Source: Pigmentiphaga aceris
GTDB taxonomy: Bacteria > Pseudomonadota > Gammaproteobacteria > Burkholderiales > Burkholderiaceae_B
Direction of reading: 5' to 3'
NCBI RefSeq assembly: GCF_008119665.1
Contig: NZ_CP043046.1
Location: 1,612,001 to 1,676,000 of the forward strand
Length of the DNA: 64,000 nt
The position numbers and the translations under genes were made by a program. Numbering within the stretch: position 1 is the first letter of the stretch; every line of letters begins with the position of its first letter. The notes beneath the pieces were generated by a model that was not told where the DNA came from, searched no databases, and saw only the letters and a list, made by a program, of their open reading frames with translations. This document shows positions 35,479-45,347 of this stretch, piece after piece.

Positions 35479-36639
35479 ATGAAAGCTGTTTTCCCGATGT
35501 CGATGCGCGTGCTGGCGACCGCCTTGTTAGGCGCGTCGCTGCTGTCCGCCGGCTGCAGTTCCGTCAACAAGTTGCTGGGCAACGAAGAGTCGATCGACTA
35601 CAAGAGCGCCGACAAGGCACCGCCAAGCCTGCAGGTTCCGCCTGATCTGACCCAGCTGTCGCGTGAAGACCGCTACCAGGTGCCGGCCGAGCGTGCCACC
35701 ACCACCTTCTCGACCTACAACGCCAAGCAAGGCGAGCAACGTGCCGAGCCGACCTCGACCACGGTGCTGCCGACCCCGTCGGCTGACATCACCGTGCAAC
35801 GTGACGGCAACCAGCGCTGGCTGGTCGTCAACCGCCCGGCCGAAGAGCTGTACCCGGTGGTGCGTGAGTTCTGGCAAGACCTGGGCTTCAACATCCGCCA
35901 GGAACGCCCGGAAGCCGGCGTGATGGAAACGGATTGGGCCGAGAACCGCGCCAAGCTGCCGCAGGATTTCATCCGCAACACCATCGGCAAGGTGCTTGAT
36001 TCGGTCTACTCGACCGGTGAACTCGACAAGTTCCGCGCTCGCCTGGATCGCGCCCCGAACGGCGGCACCGAGATCTACATTACCCACCAAGGTATGGTCG
36101 AAACCCTGACGGGTGCCGACAAGACCCGTGCAACCTGGACTGCTCGTCCGTCCGATCCGGATCTGGAAGCCGAATTCCTGCGCCGCCTGATGGTTCGCCT
36201 GGGCAGCAGTATCGAGCGCGCCAAGGCCAGCGTCGATCGTCCGCAGGAAGTGGCGGGCCGCGCGGTTGCCAAGCGTGTCACGGGTTCGGGTGCAAGCGGT
36301 TCGCTGCAACTGACGGAAAGCTTCGATCGCGCATGGCGCAGCGTTGGCCTGGCGGTTGATCGTGGCGGCTTCAGCGTGGTGGATCGCGACCGTTCGCAAG
36401 GTACGTACTTCGTGCGTTACGCCGACCCGGAACTGGGCGCACCGAAAGAGAAGGGCTTCTTCAGCCGTATCTTCAGCTTCGGCAGCGACAACGATCCGAA
36501 GGCGCAACCGCAGTACCGCATCAAGTTGACCGGTTCGGGCGATGCCACGCAGATCGTGGTGCAGAACGCCCAAGGTGGCCCGGAAAACAGCCGTGCCGGT
36601 GCCCGTATTCTTGACGTGCTGGCAGACCAACTGAAGTAA
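35479..36639 (+). CDS. bamC: Outer membrane assembly lipoprotein BamC
   Basis: BamC is an accessory lipoprotein of the BAM complex that inserts outer membrane proteins. The 386-residue product has a lipoprotein signal peptide with lipobox LSAGC (Cys about residue 25), then the BamC N-terminal region DYKSADKAPPSLQVPPDLTQ, which in the known structure binds BamD, and two helix-grip domains (about 120-230 and 270-386). The start at 35479 is chosen for the signal peptide; a GTG at 35443 is also in frame. It follows dapA and precedes a metallohydrolase gene, all on one strand. Confidence 0.93.
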   Translation: MKAVFPMSMRVLATALLGASLLSAGCSSVNKLLGNEESIDYKSADKAPPSLQVPPDLTQLSREDRYQVPAERATTTFSTYNAKQGEQRAEPTSTTVLPTPSADITVQRDGNQRWLVVNRPAEELYPVVREFWQDLGFNIRQERPEAGVMETDWAENRAKLPQDFIRNTIGKVLDSVYSTGELDKFRARLDRAPNGGTEIYITHQGMVETLTGADKTRATWTARPSDPDLEAEFLRRLMVRLGSSIERAKASVDRPQEVAGRAVAKRVTGSGASGSLQLTESFDRAWRSVGLAVDRGGFSVVDRDRSQGTYFVRYADPELGAPKEKGFFSRIFSFGSDNDPKAQPQYRIKLTGSGDATQIVVQNAQGGPENSRAGARILDVLADQLK

Positions 36640-36673
36640 TGCAGTCAGCAGGTCAACCCATCGCAGGACACGC

Positions 36674-37453
36674 ATGATGCGCTACGCCAGTCTGGGTAGT
36701 GGTAGTGAAGGCAACGCGCTGGTGGTGGAATCGCAAAGCGACACCACCACCACGCGAGTGATGATCGACTGCGGCTTTGGCCTGCGTGAGATCGAACGTC
36801 GTCTGCAAGGCCGGGGCATTGCGCCGGCCGAACTCTCCGCCATTCTGGTCACGCACGAACACGGTGACCATATTGGCGGGGTGTTCAAGCTGGCACGGCG
36901 TCACAACATCCCGGTGTATCTCACCACCGGCACCCATCTGGCCGTTGCCGACCGAATTCCCGAAGGTACACAGATCAACCGCTGCGACAGTCACGACCTG
37001 CTGTCCATCGGTGACCTTCAGATCCAGTGTTTCCCCGTTCCGCACGACGCCCGTGAACCGGTTCAGTTCGCGCTGACCGATGGCGCGTCACGTCTGGGCG
37101 TATTGACCGATATCGGTCAGGGAACGGCACATGTGCAGGCCATTCTGGATGGCTGTGATGCGCTGGTGCTGGAATGCAATCATTGCTCCGACATGCTGGC
37201 GCGTGGTGCGTATCCGCCGTCGCTGAAGGCGCGCATTGCGGGTCGCCTGGGACACTTGTCCAATACGGCAGCTGCCGCGGTTCTGGGTTCGTTGAATCGA
37301 TCCAGGCTGAAGTCGGTGCATGCCGCTCACCTGAGCAGCAAGAACAACCTGCCGGCGCTCGCGCAGGCGGCGTTGGCAGAGATTCTGAACTGCCGACCGG
37401 AAGAGGTTGGCGTGGCATCGCAGTCGGAAGGCTTTGACTGGGTGACGATCTAA
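36674..37453 (+). CDS. MBL-fold metallohydrolase (YycJ/WalJ-like)
   Basis: The 259-residue cytoplasmic protein begins MMRYASLGSGSEGNALVV, the usual start of the YycJ-like group, and has the metal-binding THEHGDH motif with later histidines in VPHDA and the aspartate in VLTDIGQGTAHV. LECNHCSDML and LSNTAAAAVL match the group. Homologues are annotated as exonuclease-like hydrolases, but the substrate in this organism is not known. It is the last gene of the dapA-bamC run and is followed by a terminator. Confidence 0.88.
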   Translation: MMRYASLGSGSEGNALVVESQSDTTTTRVMIDCGFGLREIERRLQGRGIAPAELSAILVTHEHGDHIGGVFKLARRHNIPVYLTTGTHLAVADRIPEGTQINRCDSHDLLSIGDLQIQCFPVPHDAREPVQFALTDGASRLGVLTDIGQGTAHVQAILDGCDALVLECNHCSDMLARGAYPPSLKARIAGRLGHLSNTAAAAVLGSLNRSRLKSVHAAHLSSKNNLPALAQAALAEILNCRPEEVGVASQSEGFDWVTI

Positions 37454-37483
37454 GCGGAACGAAGACAAACCCGTGGCGCAAGA

Positions 37484-37512
37484 AAAAAGCCGATCTCATG
37501 GATCGGCTTTTT
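37484..37512. terminator. Bidirectional terminator
   Basis: AAAAAGCCGATC and GATCGGCTTTTT form a perfect 12-bp stem around a five-base loop, with A and T runs on both sides. It serves the MBL gene and the convergent lipoprotein gene. Confidence 0.92.
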
Positions 37513-37565
37513 CATTTCAGAACCGGTGCATTGGCACCGTGGACTGTTAGTACTTACTGTCAGGC

Positions 37566-37865
37566 TTATTTGCTGGTGCCCGTGGTGCCAGTGGTATTGC
37601 TGGTTCCCGGCACGGTGGGCGTACCCGCAGCTTCACCCTGGTTGGCCGGTGCAGTGCTGGTACCGGTGCCTGAGGTGGCTCCCGAAGTCGTGCCGGATGT
37701 GGTGCTGTCCGGGGTGGTCGGCGTAACCGCAGCAGGTGCAGGCGTGGTCGACATGCTGGCGGGCGGCGTGGGCGCAGTCGCTGGCGCCGGCACTTCGTCC
37801 TTCTTGCCGCATGCGACCAGTGCCAAAGAAGCGAGCAAAGAGGCTGCGAGCAGAGATTTTTTCAT
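37566..37865 (-). CDS. Small low-complexity lipoprotein
   Basis: The 99-residue protein begins MKKSLLAASLLASLALVACG, a lipoprotein signal with the lipid-attached Cys at residue 19. After KKDEVPAPA, the rest is almost only Thr, Ser, Pro, Gly and Ala, with degenerate SGTTSG-type repeats, and is probably unstructured. AAGGAAA precedes the ATG at 37865; an upstream ATG seven codons earlier lacks a ribosome site. No function can be assigned; such proteins are often surface spacers or stress-related envelope lipoproteins. Confidence 0.75.
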   Translation of the reverse strand: MKKSLLAASLLASLALVACGKKDEVPAPATAPTPPASMSTTPAPAAVTPTTPDSTTSGTTSGATSGTGTSTAPANQGEAAGTPTVPGTSNTTGTTGTSK

Positions 37866-38169
37866 ATCGGTTTTCCTTGAAATCACAGAAAGCTGAGTCG
37901 CAGCTAAAAATCCACAGCCGCGCTGAAACTTAGTTCTGAAGTGAGCGAGTCCTAACTAGGACACTTCAAACAGCTTACCAGCGTGATATCCGGGAAAACG
38001 GCAGTAATCTAGGCAGTAAGTTCCGTGTAAGCAAGTTCTGTAAGAACCGCCGGCATTAAGTGCGTAGATGTTTCGAGGCGGGCGGGCAGGGCGTTGGTCG
38101 AACGTTGCCGGACTGTTAATCAGACCTTGCTCAGGCATTATTCGACCCCCGCCCAACCTTCGACCGGTC
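37866..38169. other. Intergenic stretch upstream of the small lipoprotein gene
   Basis: About 300 bp between two leftward genes. It carries an imperfect inverted repeat GGTCGAA (about 38096) and TTCGACC (about 38158) that may end the oxygenase transcript. No gene is seen. Confidence 0.45.
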
Positions 38170-39321
38170 TTAATCTGCCTCGATCACACGCAGCCAACCG
38201 GCATCCAGCCAGTCGGCCAACTGCTCACGTTCTTCTTCTGACACTTTGTCTTCCGGCAGGTTGGCAAAGTCCAGCCTGCGCTGGTCAGCCAGCTTCTTCA
38301 GCAAAGGCGTGGCACCGCTCTCGATTTCCTCACCATTGATGAAGGCAAGCTTGCCGCGATAAAGCATCTGCGTACGGCGGTCAGCTACCAGCGCACCTTC
38401 CGTCGGCCAATCGCTCATCAGATCCAGGTCGGCAGCATCTTCGTCTTCACCAAACACCACGTTGGCCTTCGGTTCGGTCAACCAGCGGCCCAGGAAGCGG
38501 GTGGCCAGCTTGGCGTCGAAACGCACGCGCGATGCGGCGTCGATGGCAAAGTCCAGCAGCGAATCCGGCATTTGCGCCGGGTTGCGCGTGGGCGCAATGC
38601 CGGGGTCGCGGTAACGCGCACCTGCCTGGGCATCGCCCATGTCTTCGGCAGCCAGTTCAAGCATGCCCTGCGCCATCTCAGCGGCCGACGGCGAACGAAA
38701 ACCGATCGACAGCGTCATGCAATCGTCACCTTCGGCAATACCGTCGTGTGCGTAATGCGGCGGCAGATACAGCATGTCGCCGGCTTCCAGCACGAATTCC
38801 TCGGTAGGCTGGAAATTCTGCAGCAGCTTCAAGGGCACGCCCGGCACCAGGCTCAGGTCTTTTTGCTTGCCGATGCGCCAGCGGCGACGGCCAGCGCCTT
38901 GCAGCAGGAAGACGTCGTAATTGTCGAAGTGAGGGCCTACTCCGCCACCATTGGTGGCAATGCTGACCATCACGTCGTCCAAGCGCGCATCGGGAATGAA
39001 GCGGAACTGCGCCATCAGGTCGGCTGCTGCATCGACATGCAGGTTCAAGCCTTGCACCAGCAAGGTCCAGCCGTCTTCACGTGCGGGCGGCAGGCGGGCG
39101 AAGGGGCCGCTTTCCATCTCCCAGCCGTCGGCTTCCTGCCAGATCAGCCGGGATTCGACATCGTCCTCGCGTGCCAGGCGCTTGATCTGCGCGGGGCTGG
39201 CGGGGGGCTTGATGTTGGGGATGGCACCGCGGATCAGCAGCGGGCGACGCTGCCAGTAGCGTTGCATGAAGTCGGCGGGCGAGCGGCCGCCAAGCAGGGG
39301 CAGGGGAAGTGAGATGTCCAT
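38170..39321 (-). CDS. Cupin/JmjC-type ribosomal oxygenase (RoxA/YcfD-like)
   Basis: The 383-residue protein is an Fe(II)/2-oxoglutarate oxygenase of the cupin-4 group. MDISLPLPLLGGRSPADFMQRYWQRRPLLIRGA is the usual N-terminus. The metal triad is in GPHFDNYD and in YAHDGIAEGDD. The C-terminal winged-helix and acidic segment also fit. In Escherichia coli the homologue hydroxylates an arginine of ribosomal protein uL16; the same role here is inferred by homology. The gene is divergent from the FKBP isomerase gene, with 69 bases between them. Confidence 0.9.
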   Translation of the reverse strand: MDISLPLPLLGGRSPADFMQRYWQRRPLLIRGAIPNIKPPASPAQIKRLAREDDVESRLIWQEADGWEMESGPFARLPPAREDGWTLLVQGLNLHVDAAADLMAQFRFIPDARLDDVMVSIATNGGGVGPHFDNYDVFLLQGAGRRRWRIGKQKDLSLVPGVPLKLLQNFQPTEEFVLEAGDMLYLPPHYAHDGIAEGDDCMTLSIGFRSPSAAEMAQGMLELAAEDMGDAQAGARYRDPGIAPTRNPAQMPDSLLDFAIDAASRVRFDAKLATRFLGRWLTEPKANVVFGEDEDAADLDLMSDWPTEGALVADRRTQMLYRGKLAFINGEEIESGATPLLKKLADQRRLDFANLPEDKVSEEEREQLADWLDAGWLRVIEAD

Positions 39322-39390
39322 GCCCGCGATGATAACAATGCGGATGCGTTAATCTTCTGCTTTGACACAGAGACCCGCAGGAACACGACC

Positions 39391-40005
39391 ATGAGCAACA
39401 GCAGCAATAACGCCCGAAAAATCGGTGCAAACACCGTCGTGACTGCCGAATTCTGGATCAGCGATTCACAGGGAACGCCGCTGGACGACAGCGACGGTCC
39501 GGTGGTCTTCCTGCACCGCGGCCAAGACAGTCTGCTGCCGCGACTTGACGACGCCATTGAAGGCAAAGAGCCGGGCTTCGACAATATCTTCCATCTGGAA
39601 CCCGAAGATGCCTTCGGCGACTACGATGCCGAGCTGGTCCGGGTGGAGCCGCGCGCGCGTTTCCCCGAGCCGCTTGAAGTCGGCATGCAGTTCGAAGGCG
39701 TACCCGGCGACGATGACGACGAAGACGGCCCGCTGGTCACGGAAGATGACGGCGAACTCAGCGACGATGAAGACGCCCTGGTCTTCACCGTGACCGACCT
39801 GGCCGAAGACCGTGTGGTGCTGGACGCCAACCACCCCTATGCCGGCATGGCGCTGCGTGTGCGCATCAAGGTGTTGGATGTGCGTGCTGCCGAGCCCGAT
39901 GAAGTCGAGCAAGGCTTTGCCTACGGCGAGGAAGACGAAGAGAACGAAGAACAAGCGCTGGATGCGTTGCTCGACGCGCGTCGTCGTCCCGGCACCTTGC
40001 ACTGA
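39391..40005 (+). CDS. FKBP-type peptidyl-prolyl isomerase (SlyD-like)
   Basis: The 204-residue protein resembles the SlyD group: an FKBP half-domain with VVTAEFWISDSQGTPLD, LPRLDDAIEGKEPGF, and PEDAFGDYDAELV leading into an insert-in-flap, then LDANHPYAGMALRVRIKVLDVR. It catalyses proline isomerisation and acts as a folding helper in the cytoplasm. The middle (about 105-130) and the C-terminus are strongly acidic (DDDDEDG, GEEDEENEE) instead of the histidine-rich tail of E. coli SlyD, so metal delivery is not suggested. Confidence 0.88.
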   Translation: MSNSSNNARKIGANTVVTAEFWISDSQGTPLDDSDGPVVFLHRGQDSLLPRLDDAIEGKEPGFDNIFHLEPEDAFGDYDAELVRVEPRARFPEPLEVGMQFEGVPGDDDDEDGPLVTEDDGELSDDEDALVFTVTDLAEDRVVLDANHPYAGMALRVRIKVLDVRAAEPDEVEQGFAYGEEDEENEEQALDALLDARRRPGTLH

Positions 40006-40092
40006 TCTGTTGATCTGACCCGCCGACGTATCCACGTCGGTGGGGCATCTGTTCTACGGTCTATCGCGTTTGCTGTTGTCCAAGCCCACTAA

Positions 40093-41130
40093 TCAAGGCT
40101 GCGGACGCGCGTTGCGAGTGCGCACCACAAAGCCCGCATTTCGACCGGCCTGATATTCGATGTGCAGCCAGCTTTCCCCCGGCCGGCTGTTGTGCACGCC
40201 TACCCGCATGACGTTGGGCAGGCGTTTGCCGGCTACCGTGAGGGTCTGGTCCACCACGGCCTTCTCGCTGCCGTGCAGCAGCAGCACCTGCCCCTTGAAG
40301 TGCCCCGCCAGTTGAACCAGCTGCTGCTTGAATCCTGCATAGGCATCACTGCGGTCACCCGTGTCCAGGCGCGAAAAATCCGGGTCGGCATGGAAGGCGA
40401 CGATCACGGCGCGTGCGTCTTCACGGGTAGCGTTTGAAAAGGCCTGGCGCAGCCACGCGTTGTTGGCCAATGCGCGTTCTTCCAGCTCGCCGTTTCGTCC
40501 TGCACCACGCTGAAAATTGTTCTGTCCACCAGGCACATTTACCGCCACGAACATCAGTCCGTCAGTGCTCCATCGGGCGTTTTCCGGGTAGCCACGAAAG
40601 CGTGAGGTCTCGCTTTGGCGCGACAGCGCAATGCGGGTGGCTCCAAGCGAATCTGCACGTTCGAAGAACAGTTCGCGCAGTCGGGTCAGGCGCTCAAAGG
40701 GGGCGTAATTGCCGCCTGCACGCAGCGCGCAATCGGCCCAATCGTTGTCGCCGGGCAGCAAGACCAGCGGCACCAGGCTGCTTTCCAGCAGCTCGCGGCG
40801 CTGAAGGTAAAGCGTGTCGTCGCAGCGTTCGTTTTCACCCTTCAGGTTGCCCAGGTGGATCAGCAGGTCACTGTCGTGGCCGATGTCTTCCAGCGTGCGC
40901 AACAGCACACGTGCCTGGGCCTCGTTGCCGGGGACGTCGGCAATCACTGCAATGGCCGGTCCGATACGTGGCGGCAAGCCATCACGCACGCCGACACCCG
41001 GTGGTGGGCGGTCGGCGTGTGCGGCGGGCAGTGGCAGGATGGCCAGCAGCGGCAAACCCAGAAGCAGGGCGGCCAGGTGCCGCCGCCACGATGCGTGCTG
41101 GACTCCTTCCCGGACGGATGTCTGATTCAT
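40093..41130 (-). CDS. Exported calcineurin-like phosphoesterase-type protein
   Basis: The 345-residue protein starts best at the ATG at 41130 (MNQTSVREG), followed by a hydrophobic signal segment LAALLLGLPLLAILPLPAAHA. The body has phosphoesterase-like pieces: AVIADVPGN, LLIHLGNLKGENERCDD, LVLLPGDNDWADC and VIVAFHADPDF. These are in the order of a calcineurin fold, but several metal ligands are changed (for example GN in place of GD in HLGN), so activity is uncertain. It may be a diverged secreted phosphoesterase. mutS lies upstream on the same strand. Confidence 0.7.
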   Translation of the reverse strand: MNQTSVREGVQHASWRRHLAALLLGLPLLAILPLPAAHADRPPPGVGVRDGLPPRIGPAIAVIADVPGNEAQARVLLRTLEDIGHDSDLLIHLGNLKGENERCDDTLYLQRRELLESSLVPLVLLPGDNDWADCALRAGGNYAPFERLTRLRELFFERADSLGATRIALSRQSETSRFRGYPENARWSTDGLMFVAVNVPGGQNNFQRGAGRNGELEERALANNAWLRQAFSNATREDARAVIVAFHADPDFSRLDTGDRSDAYAGFKQQLVQLAGHFKGQVLLLHGSEKAVVDQTLTVAGKRLPNVMRVGVHNSRPGESWLHIEYQAGRNAGFVVRTRNARPQP

Positions 41131-41185
41131 GGGCTGACGGTCATGATGCAACGTTCTTGATACAAAGTTCAGGAGGCGAAATCGT

Positions 41186-41219
41186 GTGGCGAAATGCATG
41201 TGACGAAATGCATGTGACG
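41186..41219. repeat. 14-bp tandem repeat, 2.4 copies
   Basis: GTGGCGAAATGCAT is followed directly by GTGACGAAATGCAT and a partial third GTGACG. It sits in the mutS-phosphoesterase gap. Confidence 0.7.
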
Positions 41220-41427
41220 CGTATGTCATGCGACGCCGCGCACACTGCATCGTTCATGCGAAACGGGTCAGGCCGCACGGTTCGTGCCGCGTTTCATCAG
41301 GCGTGACTCGAACCATTCACAGCACCCAAATCATGCGGCAAGACTCTGCCTGCAAAACTTACGAACACTGACCACGCCCCACATCGCGCAGCACAACAGT
41401 CATCGTGCGTGGCGCACGCCATCACAC

Positions 41428-44073
41428 TCACGACGAACTTGGGCTCAAGGCTTTCAAGCGATACAGCGCATCCAGCGCTTCTCGCGGGCTGAGCACATCG
41501 GGGTCGATCGATTGCAAGGCATCGTGAAGCGGATCGGTCACGATCTCGGGTTCTGTATCCCAGCCCGGTTCTGCGATTCCGGGTGCATTTGCGTCCTCAG
41601 GCGAGCCGCCGAACAAAGACATCTGCGGGGTGGTACCGCCTTGCGCCTCCAGCCGGTCCAATTCGCGGCGCGCCATGCGGATCACCGACGGCGGCACGCC
41701 TGCTCGCTGTGCCACCTGAATACCGTAGCTGCGGCTTGCCGGGCCTTCACGCACTTCGTGCAGGAAGACTATGCCGCGCTGAGGGCCGGTGATCGGTCCT
41801 TCGGCAGCAGCCAGGTGCACGTTGGCGGCCTCGGGCTGCATGGCGGGCAGGCGGGTCAGTTCGAAATAGTGCGTCGCGAACAAGGTCAGCGCGCGGTTTT
41901 GCATCAGCAACTGGTGGGCAATCGCCCAGGCCAATGCCAGACCATCGTAGGTGGACGTACCACGGCCGATCTCGTCCATCAGCACCAGGCTGTCCTGCGT
42001 GCTGCTGGCAAGAATGGCCGCGGCTTCGGTCATCTCCATCATGAAGGTCGATCGTCCACCAGCCAGATCATCGGCCGCGCCAATCCGCGTGAAGATGCGG
42101 TCGATGCGACCGATCCGGGCCGAAGTCGCCGGCACAAAACTGCCCACGCGCGCCAGCAGCACAATCAAGGCGACCTGCCGCATGTAGGTCGATTTACCGC
42201 CCATGTTCGGGCCGGTCACCAAGAGCATGCGGCGCGTGTTGCTCAACAAGCAATCGTTGGGCGTGAAGCGTTCGATCACGCGTTCAACCACCGGATGGCG
42301 GCCTTGCTCGATGGTGATCTCGGCGCTTTCTTCAAGCTGCGGTGCCACCCAGTCGTTGCTCAGCGCATGGCTGGCCAAGGCCGCCAGCACATCCAGCTCG
42401 GCAAGTGCGGCAGCGGCACGTGCCAGCGGCTGAACGTAGGGAGCCAGCAAGTCCAGCAGCTGTTCCCACAGCCATTTCTCGCGCGCCAGGGCACGGTCCT
42501 GGGCCGACAGGATCTTGTCCTCCCAGGTCTTCAGTTCCGGGGTGATGTAGCGCTCGGCGTTCTTCAGCGTCTGGCGTCTGCGGTAGTCGTCTGGCACCTT
42601 GTCTGTCTGGCCGCGCGTGACCTCAATGAAGAAGCCATGCACGCGGTTGAATTCCACGCGCAGATTGGCAATGCCGGTGCGCTCGCGTTCACGTGCTTCC
42701 AGCTTCACCAGGAAGTCGCCGCTATGCGATTCCAGCGCGCGCAGCTCGTCCAGTTCTTCGTCAAAGCCAAGTGCCAAGACGCCGCCATCACGCACATTCA
42801 CCGCAGGCTCTTGGGCCACTGCACGTTGCAGCAGTTCGGCCAGCGCGGGATCGAGTTCGCACTGGTCGGACAGGCTGCCCAGGTGCGGGTCTGCATCCAG
42901 GTCACGTGACAGCGCGACAACCTGTTCGCGCAGTGCCGGCATCAAGGCCAGCGCATCACGCAGGCTGGCCAATTCACGCGGACGCACAGACCGCAGGGCC
43001 AGGCGTGCAGCGATGCGTTCCACGTCGGGGAAGGGGCGCAGACTGGTTTGCAGCGCAAGCGGATCGCGCGCTGCCAGCAGGGTTGCGATCGCCTGTTGGC
43101 GGCGCGCTGCCGGTGCGTTGTCGCGCAGCGGATGGTGCAGCCAACGGCGCAGCAGACGGCTGCCCATGGGCGTACGGCAATGATCCAGCGTCGAGAACAA
43201 AGTCGGCGATTCTTCGCCACGCAAGGTCTCGGTCAGTTCCAGATTGCGACGCGTGACCGGGTCCAGCAACACGTACTGGCTGGCGCGGTCGGCACTAAGT
43301 TGCTGCACGTGGGCCAGCGCCTGCGATTGCGTGCCGCTGACATAGCGCAGCAGCGCACCCGCCGCGCATACGGCTTCGGGCATGTCTTCGACATCGAAGC
43401 CCGCCAGGCTGTCGGTACGGAAATGCGCAAGCAAATGCTGGCGCGCATTGGCCGTCTCGAAATGCCAGGACGGCGAGGTATTGATCGATGCGGTAAACGT
43501 CACCGGCAGCGGAATGCCTTCCGGCAGCACCACTTCGGCCGGTGAGATGCGATGCAACTCGCTACCCAGCAAGGCCAGCGAACACTCGGTGACATGGAAC
43601 TGGCCGTTGGCCAGATTCAACCAGGCCAAACCGACGCGACGGGCCTCGCCCTTGCCGTTGCCCAGGTACACCGACGCAATCGCGCGATCGGCCTTGGCCG
43701 GCAACAGGGCTTCGTCGGTCAGTGTGCCCGGCGTGACGATGCGCACGATTTTGCGTTCGACCGGGCCTTTCGACGTGGCAGGGTCGCCGGTCTGTTCACA
43801 CACCGCAACCGATTCACCAAGCTTCACCAGCCGGCCCAGGTAGCCTTCGGCCGAATGATGCGGAATGCCAGCCATCTTGATCGGCACGCCGTTCGACGCA
43901 CCACGGGTGGTCAGCGTGAGATTGAGCAGACGTGCAGCCTTGACCGCATCGTCATAGAACATTTCGTAGAAGTCGCCCATCCGGTAGAACAGAAGGTGGG
44001 CACCAGCTTCGGCTTTTAGACGAAGGTATTGCTGCATCATCGGCGTGTGGCCGGAGACGTCGTGTTTTTCCAT
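41428..44073 (-). CDS. mutS: DNA mismatch repair protein MutS
   Basis: MutS recognises mismatches and recruits MutL. From the ATG at 44073 ([20 protein letters not shown]) the protein has 881 residues, the family norm; the frame is open 120 codons further but that part runs into the divergent IclR promoter. The mismatch-reading Phe-x-Glu is in [14 protein letters not shown]. The ATPase has [11 protein letters not shown] (Walker A), [30 protein letters not shown] (Walker B and signature) and [12 protein letters not shown]-terminal acidic/hydrophobic tail is present. Confidence 0.97.
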   Translation of the reverse strand: MEKHDVSGHTPMMQQYLRLKAEAGAHLLFYRMGDFYEMFYDDAVKAARLLNLTLTTRGASNGVPIKMAGIPHHSAEGYLGRLVKLGESVAVCEQTGDPATSKGPVERKIVRIVTPGTLTDEALLPAKADRAIASVYLGNGKGEARRVGLAWLNLANGQFHVTECSLALLGSELHRISPAEVVLPEGIPLPVTFTASINTSPSWHFETANARQHLLAHFRTDSLAGFDVEDMPEAVCAAGALLRYVSGTQSQALAHVQQLSADRASQYVLLDPVTRRNLELTETLRGEESPTLFSTLDHCRTPMGSRLLRRWLHHPLRDNAPAARRQQAIATLLAARDPLALQTSLRPFPDVERIAARLALRSVRPRELASLRDALALMPALREQVVALSRDLDADPHLGSLSDQCELDPALAELLQRAVAQEPAVNVRDGGVLALGFDEELDELRALESHSGDFLVKLEARERERTGIANLRVEFNRVHGFFIEVTRGQTDKVPDDYRRRQTLKNAERYITPELKTWEDKILSAQDRALAREKWLWEQLLDLLAPYVQPLARAAAALAELDVLAALASHALSNDWVAPQLEESAEITIEQGRHPVVERVIERFTPNDCLLSNTRRMLLVTGPNMGGKSTYMRQVALIVLLARVGSFVPATSARIGRIDRIFTRIGAADDLAGGRSTFMMEMTEAAAILASSTQDSLVLMDEIGRGTSTYDGLALAWAIAHQLLMQNRALTLFATHYFELTRLPAMQPEAANVHLAAAEGPITGPQRGIVFLHEVREGPASRSYGIQVAQRAGVPPSVIRMARRELDRLEAQGGTTPQMSLFGGSPEDANAPGIAEPGWDTEPEIVTDPLHDALQSIDPDVLSPREALDALYRLKALSPSSS

Positions 44074-44338
44074 TAACGGTGACAGCTTCTGATGATCGTT
44101 CGAGGCGGGGTCGGAGCAGGGGCGTTCCCGCCATCGGCTTGATGCGATGAGGGCAGGGAAGCAGGTGCGGACAGGGATACCCCGATTGTATCGGCTGAGG
44201 CCGGACCCGCCTACCGGGCGGGCGAAATCCGACGAAACGAAGCGGCCGGATTTCCTACGGTTTGTGAGCACGGGGCAGAAATCAGGCAACCCGGCGATCA
44301 GGCAGCGCAGCCGTTGCCTGCCAATCCTTCGTAGCGAA
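44074..44338. other. Divergent promoter region of mutS and the IclR gene
   Basis: About 265 bp with no gene. It must hold the mutS promoter; no clear LexA box or other known operator was seen apart from the IclR palindrome next to it. Confidence 0.5.
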
Positions 44339-44375
44339 ATCTCACATATTGGGCATTTCGCCCATATTTTGAGAT
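44339..44375. promoter_or_regulatory. Large palindrome, probable IclR operator
   Basis: ATCTCACATATTGGGC is mirrored by GCCCATATTTTGAGAT across ATTTC; 13 of 16 positions pair. It ends 6 bases before the chosen start of the IclR gene and would cover its promoter or ribosome site, which fits autorepression. Confidence 0.65.
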
Positions 44376-44381
44376 GTGGAT

Positions 44382-45239
44382 ATGATCGCCCGCATGATTT
44401 CCCCTGATACCCCCAAGTCTGACGGGTCTGCATCGGCCACCGGCACGCAGGCCTTGGCGCGTGGCCTGCGGGTGCTGGCGGCAGTGGCTGCTGGCGCGAA
44501 GGATTTGCGCAGTATTGGCGAAGCGGTTGGTACCAGCCGCGCCACTACCCATCGCCTGGTGAGTTTTCTGCGACAGGAAGGCTGGTTGCGTCAGTCCGAC
44601 AGCAAGGCCTATTCGCTCGGCCCTCGAATGATTGAGCTGGGTGCCATCGCACTTGAACAAGTGCCCTTGGCAACGCTCGCACGGCCGCACCTGTTGCAAC
44701 TTGCACAGAGCAGCGGCAACACCATCCACCTGGGCATGGTCGATATGGGCGAGGTGCTGTATCTGGACAAGATTCCCGGCACGGTGGGCCAGGAAATGCG
44801 CTCGCGCATCGGGCACCGCATGCTGCTTGCCAGTACCGGTGTGGGCAAGGCACTGATGCTCGATATGTCGGAAGCCGATTGGCGTCGGCATTACGACCAC
44901 GCGGTGGCTATCGTGCAATCGCAGACACCAGTGCCACCGGGCATTCTTGCGTGGCCGGACTACCGCGACCGCATGCGCAAGTCGCAGGTCGATGGATACG
45001 CCATTGACCTGGAAGAAAATGAAGTGGGCATCCGCTGTGTGGCTGCCCCGATTCGTGATGCGGCCGGGCATATTGTGGCGGCCGTCAGCGTGGCGGGCAC
45101 GGTGCCTTACATGTCGATGGCGCGCATGGTTGAACTGGCTGCGTTTGTGCTGGCCTGCGTGCACGGCATATCGAGCGAGCTTGGCTGGCGCGGGCCAGCA
45201 ACCTGGCCGCCATCAGGCCATGCCGTGGGTCGCGTCTGA
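44382..45239 (+). CDS. IclR family transcriptional regulator
   Basis: The 285-residue protein has the IclR N-terminal winged helix (about 20-80: [40 protein letters not shown]) and the effector-binding GAF-like domain ([57 protein letters not shown]). It lies directly upstream of dgoK and dgoA, so it probably controls galactonate use, like other regulators of this position. GTG 44376 and ATG 44394 are alternative starts. A large palindrome covers its upstream edge. Confidence 0.9.
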   Translation: MIARMISPDTPKSDGSASATGTQALARGLRVLAAVAAGAKDLRSIGEAVGTSRATTHRLVSFLRQEGWLRQSDSKAYSLGPRMIELGAIALEQVPLATLARPHLLQLAQSSGNTIHLGMVDMGEVLYLDKIPGTVGQEMRSRIGHRMLLASTGVGKALMLDMSEADWRRHYDHAVAIVQSQTPVPPGILAWPDYRDRMRKSQVDGYAIDLEENEVGIRCVAAPIRDAAGHIVAAVSVAGTVPYMSMARMVELAAFVLACVHGISSELGWRGPATWPPSGHAVGRV

Positions 45240-45347
45240 TCGTTTGAACCCATTCGCATTTGAACTATTTGATTGACCCTGCACGGCTAAGCGCATATCC
45301 ACGTTTTTCTTCGATCCCATCGTTTCCCACATCAGGGCACTGCCGAG

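Noticed and set aside
41284..42909. 541-codon open frame on the plus strand
   Set aside because: It is antisense to mutS, with no family motif and no ribosome site.
44074..44433. 120-residue N-terminal extension of MutS
   Set aside because: It would run through the divergent IclR promoter and palindrome, and the family starts at [12 protein letters not shown] sequence.
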